NCBI RefSeq assembly: GCF_015694705.1
Contig: NZ_JADQDR010000006.1
Coordinates: 281,887 to 345,886 of the forward strand
DNA from: Pontibacter rufus
Lineage (GTDB): Bacteria; Bacteroidota; Bacteroidia; Cytophagales; Hymenobacteraceae
DNA: 64,000 nucleotides
Direction: 5' to 3'
This document shows positions 8,846-17,596 of this stretch, piece by piece. Positions within the stretch are counted from its first letter, which is position 1; each line of letters begins with the position of its first letter. Under the pieces are notes generated by a model. The model was not told where the DNA came from, did not search any database, and saw only the letters and a list, made by a program, of their open reading frames with translations. A program made the position numbers and the translations under genes.

Positions 8846-10432
8846 TTAATAACCTGGATTTTGAGTTAAGTTAGGGTTCTTGCTTATTTCACCCTCCGGT
8901 ATTGGGAACAAGGTTTTTGTTGGATCGCTCGGCCTGTGGTTGAACCATGCTTTAGTTGAAAATACACCAAAACGAATCAGATCCTGCCGGCGATGTGCTT
9001 CTGCCGCAAACTCCCAGCCCAGTTCATCCAGAAACCGGCCATACTTAATATCGGCTCCCCCCTGTTTATCCGTAATGCTGCCATCTTCTTCCTGATAGCC
9101 ATACTCATAAGTGCTTCCCTGCATCAGTTCATCACCCGTTACCACTGCTTTATCAGGGTTGGTAGCCCTGAATGCTCGCTCACGCACCTGGCTTACCAGT
9201 TCAGCGGCTTCAGCAGCTCTTCCGGTTCGCAAGAGGCTCTCCGCTTTCATCATGAGCACATCGGCATACCGGAACATGGGATAGTCATTATCAAGGCCGC
9301 CTGTTGCACCCATTTTGATAGCATACTTGCCAATGCGGTAGCCATCATTAGACTCTGTTCCGGCCATACTTGGCACATCTTTCTGATAGTCAATCACTAC
9401 TTCGCCGGTTGTAGCACTTTTTTGCGGGCCCATAATCCAGGTATCCCCTAGCCGGCCATCTTCCTCATCGTAGGTATCGATAAACTGTGGTACGGCACAA
9501 TTACCACCCCAGGGGCCTGCCTGCATGGCATACACAAACCGGCTCAGCGGGTCCAGCGTTTTCATATGAACCTGGTTCTGAGGACCGTAAATTTCGTCAT
9601 AAGGTACCGCGAAAATAATCTCTTTTGAATTCTGATTAGTCCAGGTAAATACGTCCGAGTAGTTCGGGTCAAGCACATACTTGCCACTGCTGATAATGTC
9701 ATTACATTCCTGTATGCATTTTTCCCATTGTGGCGTACCGGTATATACTTCCGCATTCAGATAAATTTTTGCCAGCAGGGCTTTAACTCCCCACTTGTTA
9801 AGCTGGCCGTAAGTACTGGATGGATCGTCGCTCAAGAGTGGCAATGCATCTGTCAGCTCCTTTATCACAAAGTCATATACCTCCTGCCGTGTACTCTGCT
9901 TAGGAAGGCTTGCATCTCTGTAATCTGTCACGATAGGCACATTGCCGTGGTTATCCAACAAAAGATAATAAGCAAAAGCCCTGGCAGCTTTCAGTTCCGC
10001 CATTAAGCTCTCTTTGCCATTTTCGATGGCAATGTCGCCATCTTCAATCTGTGATATCACCCGGTTAGCCGTTGTTATACTGCGATAAGCGCTCTGCCAG
10101 GTGTTTTCGGGTTGCCATTGCAAAGGGTCCCACCTGTGCTCGTGCATTCGCAGGTACGTACCGCCATCGTACCATCCGTTGGGGCGGGCAGGAGTTATAA
10201 TGGCATCCGCACTTTCTTCCTGCAAATCAAAATATCCCTGCCAGCCCATCATTAATCCCCGGAACGACGCATAAACCGGTGCAACAATAGCGGGAATATC
10301 TTTTTCGGTGGGGTGAAAGCTACTGGCAAGTACTTCTGAGTATACTTCCTCGTCCAGGTCAGTACAAGAGCTTATCAGGCCTGTTGCCCCTATCGAAGCA
10401 ACCAGCATATATAAAGTAAGTTTCTTTTTCAT
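8846..10432 (-). CDS. RagB/SusD-family nutrient uptake outer-membrane lipoprotein (pair 1)
   Basis: 528 residues. An N-terminal lipoprotein signal ends at ISSC, Cys23, followed by TDLDEEVYSE. SusD hallmarks are visible: ALLAKIYLNAEVYTG TPR-like helices, FRYADVLMMKAESLLRTGRA near 390-410, and the C-terminal block EFAAEAHRRQDLIRFGVF followed by LFPIPEGEISKNPNLTQNPGY. SusD caps the SusC transporter at the cell surface and binds glycan or glycopeptide. It lies 23 bp after SusC1 on the same strand. No hydrolase lies between this pair and the S9 peptidase, so the ligand cannot be read from immediate neighbours. Confidence 0.94.
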   Translation of the reverse strand: MKKKLTLYMLVASIGATGLISSCTDLDEEVYSEVLASSFHPTEKDIPAIVAPVYASFRGLMMGWQGYFDLQEESADAIITPARPNGWYDGGTYLRMHEHRWDPLQWQPENTWQSAYRSITTANRVISQIEDGDIAIENGKESLMAELKAARAFAYYLLLDNHGNVPIVTDYRDASLPKQSTRQEVYDFVIKELTDALPLLSDDPSSTYGQLNKWGVKALLAKIYLNAEVYTGTPQWEKCIQECNDIISSGKYVLDPNYSDVFTWTNQNSKEIIFAVPYDEIYGPQNQVHMKTLDPLSRFVYAMQAGPWGGNCAVPQFIDTYDEEDGRLGDTWIMGPQKSATTGEVVIDYQKDVPSMAGTESNDGYRIGKYAIKMGATGGLDNDYPMFRYADVLMMKAESLLRTGRAAEAAELVSQVRERAFRATNPDKAVVTGDELMQGSTYEYGYQEEDGSITDKQGGADIKYGRFLDELGWEFAAEAHRRQDLIRFGVFSTKAWFNHRPSDPTKTLFPIPEGEISKNPNLTQNPGY

Positions 10433-10455
10433 AAATATGCATTAAAATTAAAACC

Positions 10456-13455
10456 TTAAAATCTTACACTCAGACCAGCTGTAAACGTGCGGGTTGTAGG
10501 ATATTTATCACGTTCATCGTTGCCAGGGTTGAAGCCTGTATAATTTACGCCTTCCGGATCGATGCCCTTATATCCTGTGATAGTAACCAGATTGAGGCCG
10601 GATACATAAATTCTGGCATTCTTGACAAAACTTAGCAGATCAGATGGCAAGGTGTACCCCAGGGTCACATTATCTATTTTCCAGTAATCGCCTTTCTCAA
10701 TGTACTCGCTTACGTACACCAAATCGCTATTGAGTCGCTGGCCATAAACCGGATCATAGGCGGTTTTAAGCATATTGTAGGCTGGGTTCTTAGGGTTTTC
10801 GTAAAACATTCGCTGGAAGTTGAGGATTTCATATCCAAATGCACCACGCATGTTTACAGCCAAATCGAAGCTCTTAATTGTGAAGGAGTTATTCCAACCT
10901 ACTATGTGTTTGGGTATGCCGTTGCCATAGTATTGTCTGTCTTCCTGCTTGGCATCGTTGATAGGAATTACTTCCCCGTCTTTGCTTTCAATTAACCAGC
11001 CTCCGTTCTCGTCAACGCCGACAGTTTTCCATACATAAAAGTTCCCGATAGGCTCCCCAACTTCTACCCGGTGTGTATAATCCTGAATAGGTTCTCCTGT
11101 GTAGCCTGAAGTAAAGAAATCGTTCGTAGCTTCGAATTGGTCGTTTGAAAGTGAAACCAGTTTGTTACGGTTTGTGGAGTAGGTCACATTAGAGTTCCAA
11201 GTAAAATCAGTATTCTGAACCGGTACAAAATTTACTAATACTTCCAAACCTTCATTTTGCAGCGTACCGGCGTTAATCAGCATGGAACCAATTAAGTAAG
11301 GAGGAGTAGGCACTTCGAAGTTGTACAGCAGGTCATTTACATGTCTGCGATAAACATCTACTGAACCACTGATCCTATTGTTCAAGAATGCAAAATCCAG
11401 ACCTGCATTATACTCTTCTTTCTTTTCCCAGCGAAGATCGGGGTTGAAATTCCGGGCCGGCACAAAGCCTGGCACCCACTGCCCGCCAATATAAGCTCCG
11501 TTGCCCCTCGTAAAATTGTAGCTGATTTGCGACTGGTAAGGATTGCTGGCGATAGTACCTGTTACACCATAGCCTGCTCTTAACTTCAGGTCAGTAATGG
11601 CAGAGACATTTTGTAAAAAAGGCTCTTTACTGATGCGCCATCCGGCAGAAACAGCAGGGAAGTTACCCCATTGGCTGTTAACGCCAAACTTTGAGGAGCC
11701 TTCACGCCGTAAACTTGCCATAAAGAGGTATTTATCGTCCCAGCTATAGGTAAGCCGGCCAAACACCCCCGCCAACTGCCATTTTTCCTTATAGCTATCC
11801 ATATCTGCCTGACCAGCCTGAAGTGCCTGTCCGGCTCCCAGGTTGTTCCAGCCATAGGCATCTGTAGGGAAATTCCAGTTACTTGACGAAAAACCCTCGC
11901 TTATCTCGTCCTGCCAGCTATAGCCACCCAGGATTGTGAAGCGGTTCCGGCCAATGGATTTAGAGTAGTTGCCTGTTAGTTCCAGCAGGTTTTGCCTGTT
12001 TGCGCTAGTTCCCCTTGACGCATTACTGTTTCTGTTATTTAACCAGGTATCGGTATGGTTGAAAGTTGTGGCATAACCACTTAATGAGCTATACTCGTTA
12101 TGAGAAACCAGCAGCTTTAAATCCAGATCCTTTATGAGTGTATAATCCAAACTACCGCTCATCCTCATTTCTCTGACAACATTCTCCGAATTTGCTTCAT
12201 AAATCCTGGACACAGGATTTTCGTAGAAGTATCCGTCTCTCTGCTGCCATCCGCCTTCTTCGTTTCTGACATAATCGGTAGGGTTACGAATAATTGCCTG
12301 CCGGTATGCATAACCATCTGCGCCGCCCTGTTTGGCCGATGTAATACGATTTATAATCTGAATATTTGCTCTCAGTTTATCATCAAACATAGAGTGATTT
12401 AAATCTACCCGCCCTGTGAATCTTTCCTGCCCGGATCTCAGCAGAATACCTTCCCACTTCCGGTAATTAAGGGATGCCGTTAGGTTTGTGTTTGCATTCC
12501 CGCCAAAGAACGTTAAATTATGGTTCTGGCTTACAGGAGTTTGCATGATCTCATCCAGCCAGTCCGTATTTCCGCCATAATCTGTATAGTCGATTCCTTC
12601 TTCTTGTATAAGCCGGCGGTAGTCATCTCCTGTCAGCAATTCCGGTCTCCTGGCAATTGTCTGCACATTTACATAGGTATTATACTCTATGGAACTACGC
12701 TCACCCCGGTTTTTACGGGTAGTAATTAATATTACGCCCCCGGTGGCTCGTGTTCCATAAATAGCAGCTGCGGAACCGTCTTTCAGCACATCCATCGATT
12801 CTATGTCTTCGGGCGCTACTGTGTTAAGGCTGCCTGGTATGCCGTCTATCAGCACCAACGGATCTGAGGAACCATTGATAGATGTTATGCCTCTCAGGTT
12901 AATCTGGGTGTTAGCGGTAGGGTCTCCACTTGGGGTAGTTACGCGCAAGCCTGCTACTTTTCCCTGTATCAGTTGCGCAGCATCGCGCACAGCCCCTTTT
13001 GTAAATTCATCACGTTTTACACTAGCTACCGAACTGGTTACATCGCCTTTCTTCTGCGTACCATAACCTATCACAACTATCTCCTGCAGTTGCTTTTGAT
13101 CTGGAAGTAACTTTATGTCAAGCTGAGTCCGGCCATTGAGCGGCACTTCCTGGGGAGTAAAGCCAATATAACTAAAAACCAACGTAGCACTTTCAGGAAC
13201 AGAAATCTCATACCGGCCTTCCGCATCTGTAGCAGTAGCGGTAGTAGAACCTTTTACCAGTACTGTTACTCCCGGCAGGGGATTACCATCTTCAGAAGAG
13301 GTAACTACTCCTGAAACCTGTACATCTGCTACTGCGACAAACCGGCTGCCGCCACTGTTAGCCAGAGCTGTTCCGCTCCAAATGCAAGGAACTACGTTAT
13401 ACAATAGTACATAGCTCGACATTGCAAAGATTTGTTTAACCAATTTCCATTTCAT
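10456..13455 (-). CDS. SusC/RagA-family TonB-linked outer-membrane transporter (pair 1)
   Basis: 999 residues. An N-terminal signal ending near residue 33 is followed by a CarboxypepD_reg-like beta-sandwich at about 45-125 (GNPLPGVTVLVKG, GRYEISVPESATLVFSYIGF), the TonB-box region (EIVVIGYGTQKKGDVTSSVA) at about 126-145, a plug domain to about 250 (LIDGIPGSLNTV, VLKDGSAAAIYGTRATGGVILITT) and a 22-strand barrel to the terminal Phe (FTAGLSVRF). There is no STN secretin-like domain, so it should not signal to a FecR anti-sigma. Forms a pair with SusD1. A 938 bp non-coding region precedes it. Confidence 0.95.
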   Translation of the reverse strand: MKWKLVKQIFAMSSYVLLYNVVPCIWSGTALANSGGSRFVAVADVQVSGVVTSSEDGNPLPGVTVLVKGSTTATATDAEGRYEISVPESATLVFSYIGFTPQEVPLNGRTQLDIKLLPDQKQLQEIVVIGYGTQKKGDVTSSVASVKRDEFTKGAVRDAAQLIQGKVAGLRVTTPSGDPTANTQINLRGITSINGSSDPLVLIDGIPGSLNTVAPEDIESMDVLKDGSAAAIYGTRATGGVILITTRKNRGERSSIEYNTYVNVQTIARRPELLTGDDYRRLIQEEGIDYTDYGGNTDWLDEIMQTPVSQNHNLTFFGGNANTNLTASLNYRKWEGILLRSGQERFTGRVDLNHSMFDDKLRANIQIINRITSAKQGGADGYAYRQAIIRNPTDYVRNEEGGWQQRDGYFYENPVSRIYEANSENVVREMRMSGSLDYTLIKDLDLKLLVSHNEYSSLSGYATTFNHTDTWLNNRNSNASRGTSANRQNLLELTGNYSKSIGRNRFTILGGYSWQDEISEGFSSSNWNFPTDAYGWNNLGAGQALQAGQADMDSYKEKWQLAGVFGRLTYSWDDKYLFMASLRREGSSKFGVNSQWGNFPAVSAGWRISKEPFLQNVSAITDLKLRAGYGVTGTIASNPYQSQISYNFTRGNGAYIGGQWVPGFVPARNFNPDLRWEKKEEYNAGLDFAFLNNRISGSVDVYRRHVNDLLYNFEVPTPPYLIGSMLINAGTLQNEGLEVLVNFVPVQNTDFTWNSNVTYSTNRNKLVSLSNDQFEATNDFFTSGYTGEPIQDYTHRVEVGEPIGNFYVWKTVGVDENGGWLIESKDGEVIPINDAKQEDRQYYGNGIPKHIVGWNNSFTIKSFDLAVNMRGAFGYEILNFQRMFYENPKNPAYNMLKTAYDPVYGQRLNSDLVYVSEYIEKGDYWKIDNVTLGYTLPSDLLSFVKNARIYVSGLNLVTITGYKGIDPEGVNYTGFNPGNDERDKYPTTRTFTAGLSVRF

Positions 13456-13872
13456 ATTGTCTTAAAATAAATAATGTTAAAATCTATTTTGAAAAATTAC
13501 TGAAACAATAGCTTACCCAATGAAAAGAGTATAATACACCCCTTGTTAAACATGCTTAGAAACTGCGGGAAATATGGTGTATATATGTTCAAATAAGGCC
13601 GAAGCCACGATAGAAACTAAACAGAAAACCAATGCTTACTATCAGGGGCACAGGCGGCACATACCATATCCTGGCTTGTTTAGTATGTTATCTCTATATA
13701 GCTTGCGCCTTGTCCTTCGGTTCTGTTGCCTTTTATAAGCCTGCACTCATCACTTGAGGGCAGTTAAAAGTCAGATGAATATCTTACGGAATAAGTGTTA
13801 TTGTAACCCTTATTAACTTATGCTAAAGTAGTAAAGAAAATTACCAGCAAATTCATTAATGTTAGCTATTCC

Positions 13873-13887
13873 TAATACTATATTAAC
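13873..13887. promoter_or_regulatory. candidate shared regulatory motif (copy near susC1)
   Basis: TAATACTATATTAAC; 14 of 15 bases match TAATAGTATATTAAC at 17195-17209, upstream of the GH127 gene. It lies about 420 bp before the SusC1 start. Regulatory role is inference. Confidence 0.3.
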
Positions 13888-14305
13888 ATTTTGGTCATTT
13901 TGTAGCTACTTTTAATCTATGAAGTATAAAACAGGGAACAAAAGGCTGGATAATGGCCTTCAAAGCATCAAGGAGGCACTCTTTCAATTATATTCGTTCA
14001 GCTGCATCCGGAATACATGATAGTGTTTGCAGAAAAAGCAGGCATCAGGCTGTGTTAATAATTGACGGAATAACATCATTGTTGCAACAATTTACAAGAA
14101 GCCTCCATGTAGCCGGAGGATGTTTTACGCCTATCGTTTAAGGTACAGAGACAGCGTTTTATTAATTTAATAAGCTCGTTGCCGTATTATAATTTTTGTA
14201 AAGATCTCGTCGATATGGCGGGGTGCCCGGGCGATATTGGAAGAAACCAGCTTCTTTAGCACCAAATTGCCGGATAAGTATAACAAAGGAATTGCTGACA
14301 GCTAT

Positions 14306-14349
14306 AAACTTCTACTATGATTGTTGCTTTATAATCATAGTAGAAGTTT
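14306..14349. repeat. perfect 17 bp inverted repeat, 10 nt loop, downstream of GH127
   Basis: Arm AAACTTCTACTATGATT (14306-14322) pairs exactly with AATCATAGTAGAAGTTT (14333-14349). It begins about 45 bp past the GH127 stop codon, so it probably ends or protects that mRNA. There is no T tract in the minus direction, so it is not a textbook rho-independent terminator. Confidence 0.6.
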
Positions 14350-14393
14350 CGGTTAACCTCATGGGCATATCATGTACTACCGCAACGTGTTCT

Positions 14394-17105
14394 TTATTTT
14401 TTTATCCATACAATTGAGCTTGGAGTTTTATCAGTTGAATATTGAGGTAACGCAGTCGGTTCGATGCGGTTGAGACGAGTATAATTAGGTATTGCCACAA
14501 GTGGGGTTCCGTCGGCCCACGTTCCCTTAATAGTCATAACGCCTCTCAATAAATCGCCGCGCCATTCCAGAGATAGTGGCGTAGTGCCAATGGACTTACT
14601 AATATCCTGGTGATCAGCTGTTTCAACATTATACACCAACGGACCATAACGCAGGGCAACCCTATCTTTATCTGCCTCAATTTTATTGCTGGCTGTAATT
14701 TTCTGAATTTCCATTGGCAATACCAGATCAATCTTATCGCCCTTCTTCCATTTACGCCTGATGATGGCATATCCTTTTTCAATTTCCGGAGTTACAGGCT
14801 TCCCGTTCACTTCCAGTGATGTAAGCCCGCTAACTTGTGGAGTAGGAGTATACAATTCACTCGTCATACGGTTAGGAACACGAACATAAATGGTGAATTC
14901 CTTCGATTCCTCAGGATTTACAGTCATAGAAATGTTACCGCTCCACGGGTAGTTGGTTTTTTGAACCATTTCAACGGTTGTGCCTGCAACTTTATCAACT
15001 TTGATTGTACTGCCAATAAACATATTTACATACAAGCCATCATTCCCTCTCACATATGTCCAGGTAGGCATCATTAGCAGCGTTCTCGGGATGTTACCTA
15101 CGCAGCATGGGCAAACATGCCATTTGTAGCGCGCCTGCGAAGAAGAGAGCGGGTTGGTATAAAAGAAATTTTCACCTTCAAGATCCAATGAGCCCAAGAG
15201 CGCATTATACATGGTCTCTTCATACAAATCGGCATATTTCGCATCATGGTAAGCGAGGTTCATTTTGTACTGGAAAAAAATCAAACCAGCGCTCGAACAC
15301 GACTCAGCGTATGCATTGTTACGAAGAGAATAGTTTGGCCCGAAGCCTTCAGAAGTTTCACCGCTTCCGATACCACCTGTTAAATAATATTTTTTGTTCA
15401 CCATATTATTCCACAGCGACATTACCGCACTTTGGTAATCTATATCACCTGTTTCTGCCGCAACGTCAGCCATACCCGAGTAGTTATAGGTAGCCCGCAC
15501 CGCATGCCCTACTGCTTCGTACTGCTGCTGTACCGGTACCTGGCTTTGATCATATTCACTGCCATTGTCGCGGTTATCGAGCAGGAACTTGGCAAGGCTT
15601 ATGTAACTGTCTCCGTGGCTGCCTTTGCCTTCCATGTCGTTCACAAAACGGCCGAAGCGCACCAGCGCCTGCTCCATTTCCTGATGACCGTCATACCACG
15701 CTTTCTTAACCGGGCCAGGTCCTATGTTGGCAACCCAGCAGTCGGCCAGCTTCTTTGCAGCATTATATAGCCGCTTATCCTTGCCCTCTGTAAGGGTGTA
15801 GTGGTTGATCGCCGATTCTATGAAATAACCTGCAGTATAGCCTTCATGATTGCCACGGTTTTCCGGCGACCACTTGTCATGCCACCGGGCTGTATCGCGA
15901 AGCGTATAGGCTGTCTGCAAATAACCATCAGGCTCCTGAGCAGCCAGAATGATGGGAATCCACTCGTCAATGGTCTTCTTCATTTTTTCCTGCGCCGCAA
16001 TTATTTCCTTATCTCCCTGCGGATCAACCATCAGCGCCTCGCACATGGATTCAACGGTCTGATGAACCCAGGCATTAGAAAAAACATACCCTTTATGCGA
16101 AGCGTGTGGTTCCCCGCGCAAGGCTTTACCCGCTTCGATGAAATTATCAATACCGCCTTCTCCTGTCGTAAGATCAGTCCGGTTAATCATATCGATGCAA
16201 TGAGGTATCCAGTTTACGATCATGGTCTTAGCCCTGTCACTCCACAATTTGCTATCGATTTTATAACGCCTGGTGTATACTACATCAAGACGTGGGGCCG
16301 TAGGCGGCTGATGCACCCTGACTTTTAAGGTAGACGAAGAACTCCGTTTACCTTCTGTTGCGGCTAATGTGAGAACATAATCGCCGGGTGTGGAAAACAG
16401 AGCGGTAGTTTCTTTCAGACTGGAATTATTGAATTCGACTTCTCCGGGCCCTGATGCTTTGCTCCATAATACTTTATCGACCGGTGTTACAGACTTAACC
16501 TCGCCCGTGAGATATGTTCTTCCGCCTGCCATCACGTCGCGATCAACTCCGGCGGTAACCACCGGTGGGTAAGCCGGCGAATTATCAGTTTTTAACACGA
16601 CCCATTCAAGAACCGCAGCCGATCCCCTGTCAGCTGAATCTAATTGCAATCGCAGCTTTGTTGTTTTTATTTCATCAAAAGTTGTTGTGTTTAACTGTTT
16701 ATTAATCAAGCCAAGCCCCGCGGCATTTCTAACCGGCACAAAACTTTTACCATCCCAATACTGCACCCCATATGCTTCGGGCAGGCGAATGCCGTTGTTG
16801 TAATTCCACCAATATACTGCAATCTCTTTTGTGCTGACAGGCTGAGTCCATTCATATTGCACCCACAGCATCGTGCGCTTTCTGGGCTTGCGACCTCCGC
16901 GCATATTTTCAGTATTCGTTTCCATAAGGCCGTCATTCAGCGCATCTAAAGATGGACCGTAGCGGGCAGAACTCGAAGGAGTGGCAACAACAGCAAGGTT
17001 CTGATAAGAAGTATGCGTTGCTTTCTTCTGGCCGAATGCAGGTAAAAATGCGCTCACAATCATATAAGCAACGGCAGTGACACGCAAAAGGCGGGATGCT
17101 TTCAT
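14394..17105 (-). CDS. GH127 beta-L-arabinofuranosidase with F5/8C-like and PKD-like N-terminal domains
   Basis: 903 residues. Signal peptide at 1-25 (AFGQK). Residues about 30-175 resemble an F5/8 type C carbohydrate-binding domain; about 180-270 a PKD/Ig-like domain (GVDRDVMAGGRTYLTGEV, FSTPGDYVLTLAATEG); about 275-880 is the GH127 (DUF1680) alpha/alpha barrel plus beta-sandwich. The distinctive zinc-linked active site is present: Glu601 and Cys603 (YAESCSS) and Cys667/Cys668 (HVCPCCVGN), matching the Glu/Cys3 site of the founding enzyme HypBA1, where a cysteine is the nucleophile. Characterised members release L-arabinose from beta-L-arabinofuranosides, including those on hydroxyproline of plant extensins. 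It stands apart, 491 bp from the GH105 gene. Substrate on Hyp-linked arabinose is inferred; family is near certain. Confidence 0.92.
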   Translation of the reverse strand: MKASRLLRVTAVAYMIVSAFLPAFGQKKATHTSYQNLAVVATPSSSARYGPSLDALNDGLMETNTENMRGGRKPRKRTMLWVQYEWTQPVSTKEIAVYWWNYNNGIRLPEAYGVQYWDGKSFVPVRNAAGLGLINKQLNTTTFDEIKTTKLRLQLDSADRGSAAVLEWVVLKTDNSPAYPPVVTAGVDRDVMAGGRTYLTGEVKSVTPVDKVLWSKASGPGEVEFNNSSLKETTALFSTPGDYVLTLAATEGKRSSSSTLKVRVHQPPTAPRLDVVYTRRYKIDSKLWSDRAKTMIVNWIPHCIDMINRTDLTTGEGGIDNFIEAGKALRGEPHASHKGYVFSNAWVHQTVESMCEALMVDPQGDKEIIAAQEKMKKTIDEWIPIILAAQEPDGYLQTAYTLRDTARWHDKWSPENRGNHEGYTAGYFIESAINHYTLTEGKDKRLYNAAKKLADCWVANIGPGPVKKAWYDGHQEMEQALVRFGRFVNDMEGKGSHGDSYISLAKFLLDNRDNGSEYDQSQVPVQQQYEAVGHAVRATYNYSGMADVAAETGDIDYQSAVMSLWNNMVNKKYYLTGGIGSGETSEGFGPNYSLRNNAYAESCSSAGLIFFQYKMNLAYHDAKYADLYEETMYNALLGSLDLEGENFFYTNPLSSSQARYKWHVCPCCVGNIPRTLLMMPTWTYVRGNDGLYVNMFIGSTIKVDKVAGTTVEMVQKTNYPWSGNISMTVNPEESKEFTIYVRVPNRMTSELYTPTPQVSGLTSLEVNGKPVTPEIEKGYAIIRRKWKKGDKIDLVLPMEIQKITASNKIEADKDRVALRYGPLVYNVETADHQDISKSIGTTPLSLEWRGDLLRGVMTIKGTWADGTPLVAIPNYTRLNRIEPTALPQYSTDKTPSSIVWIKK

Positions 17106-17194
17106 ATGAAAAACCTTTGAAGTAACTGTTATAACTTTCAGTGAGCAAAGTACTTAATAACATTTAGCCGGTTTTTCATTAGCTTACCTAATTG

Positions 17195-17209
17195 TAATAG
17201 TATATTAAC
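17195..17209. promoter_or_regulatory. candidate shared regulatory motif (copy near GH127)
   Basis: TAATAGTATATTAAC, about 90 bp before the GH127 start, one base different from the copy at 13873-13887. Placement suits an operator or promoter element. Confidence 0.35.
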
Positions 17210-17231
17210 AAAAGAGACTGATTGGTAAAGC

Positions 17232-17263
17232 AAACCCGGTAGATTTTAAAACCTACCGGGTTT
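17232..17263. repeat. 32 bp palindromic repeat, copy A
   Basis: Half-site AAACCCGGTAG then ATTTTAAAA then CCTACCGGGTTT, a palindrome with one mismatched pair. A related 32 bp palindrome is at 51198-51229. Both are intergenic and centred on TTTTAAAA. Looks like a dispersed palindromic (REP-like) family. Confidence 0.6.
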
Positions 17264-17506
17264 AGAAATACTTACGTCTTCTTTATTTCAATTTAGTATA
17301 AGTATGGCAGCAAGAGTGTTTTGAGGGCATTATATGCGAAATAACTATCTTGAAGAGGTGAAGGAAAAAGAAACAGAAGAATGGCCCGAAAACGGTTTGC
17401 TTTACCCCAAAAGAACAAAACCGTCAAAATGCGATAGGGCGCCTGCCCCTAGCCCTTGAAGCAGCTCAGCACAAAGATGTTGAAGAACTTCAATCTGGAG
17501 TCCACA

Positions 17507-17551
17507 AACGGCCCATTACCATACTTAAGTATGGTAATGGGCCGTTTTTTT
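17507..17551 (+). terminator. 40 bp perfect palindrome followed by T tract
   Basis: Arm AACGGCCCATTACCATACTT (17507-17526) is followed directly by its exact complement (17527-17546), then Ts to 17551. The T tract points to plus-strand termination, yet both flanking genes are on the minus strand. In the minus direction it lies about 50 bp past the GH105 stop and may still act on that transcript. Confidence 0.7.
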
Positions 17552-17596
17552 GAGAAGACCACATAAAATGCGGCAGTGCATCAATATTGTTCAGCG

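Larger units (their letters stand above)
13456..14393. other. 938 bp non-coding region upstream of susC pair 1
   Basis: Only short frames without coding character are found. It contains a motif at 13873-13887 nearly identical to one upstream of the GH127 gene, a strong hairpin at 14306-14349, and AAGTATA words. The length suggests a long regulated leader or a lost gene; I could not recognise any protein remnant. Confidence 0.4.
17106..17596. other. 491 bp region between GH127 and GH105 genes
   Basis: Holds the 17195 motif, a 32 bp palindrome at 17232-17263, and a 40 bp perfect palindrome with a T tract on the plus strand at 17507-17551. A short plus-strand frame from ATG 17333 to TGA near 17458 (about 41 codons, start MRNNYLEEVKEK) lies before that terminator, but I cannot support it as a protein. 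Confidence 0.4.

Noticed and set aside
13953..14417. Two plus-strand frames of 62-64 codons upstream of susC1
   Set aside because: No recognisable domain, overlap a hairpin, no nearby promoter box; not listed as genes.
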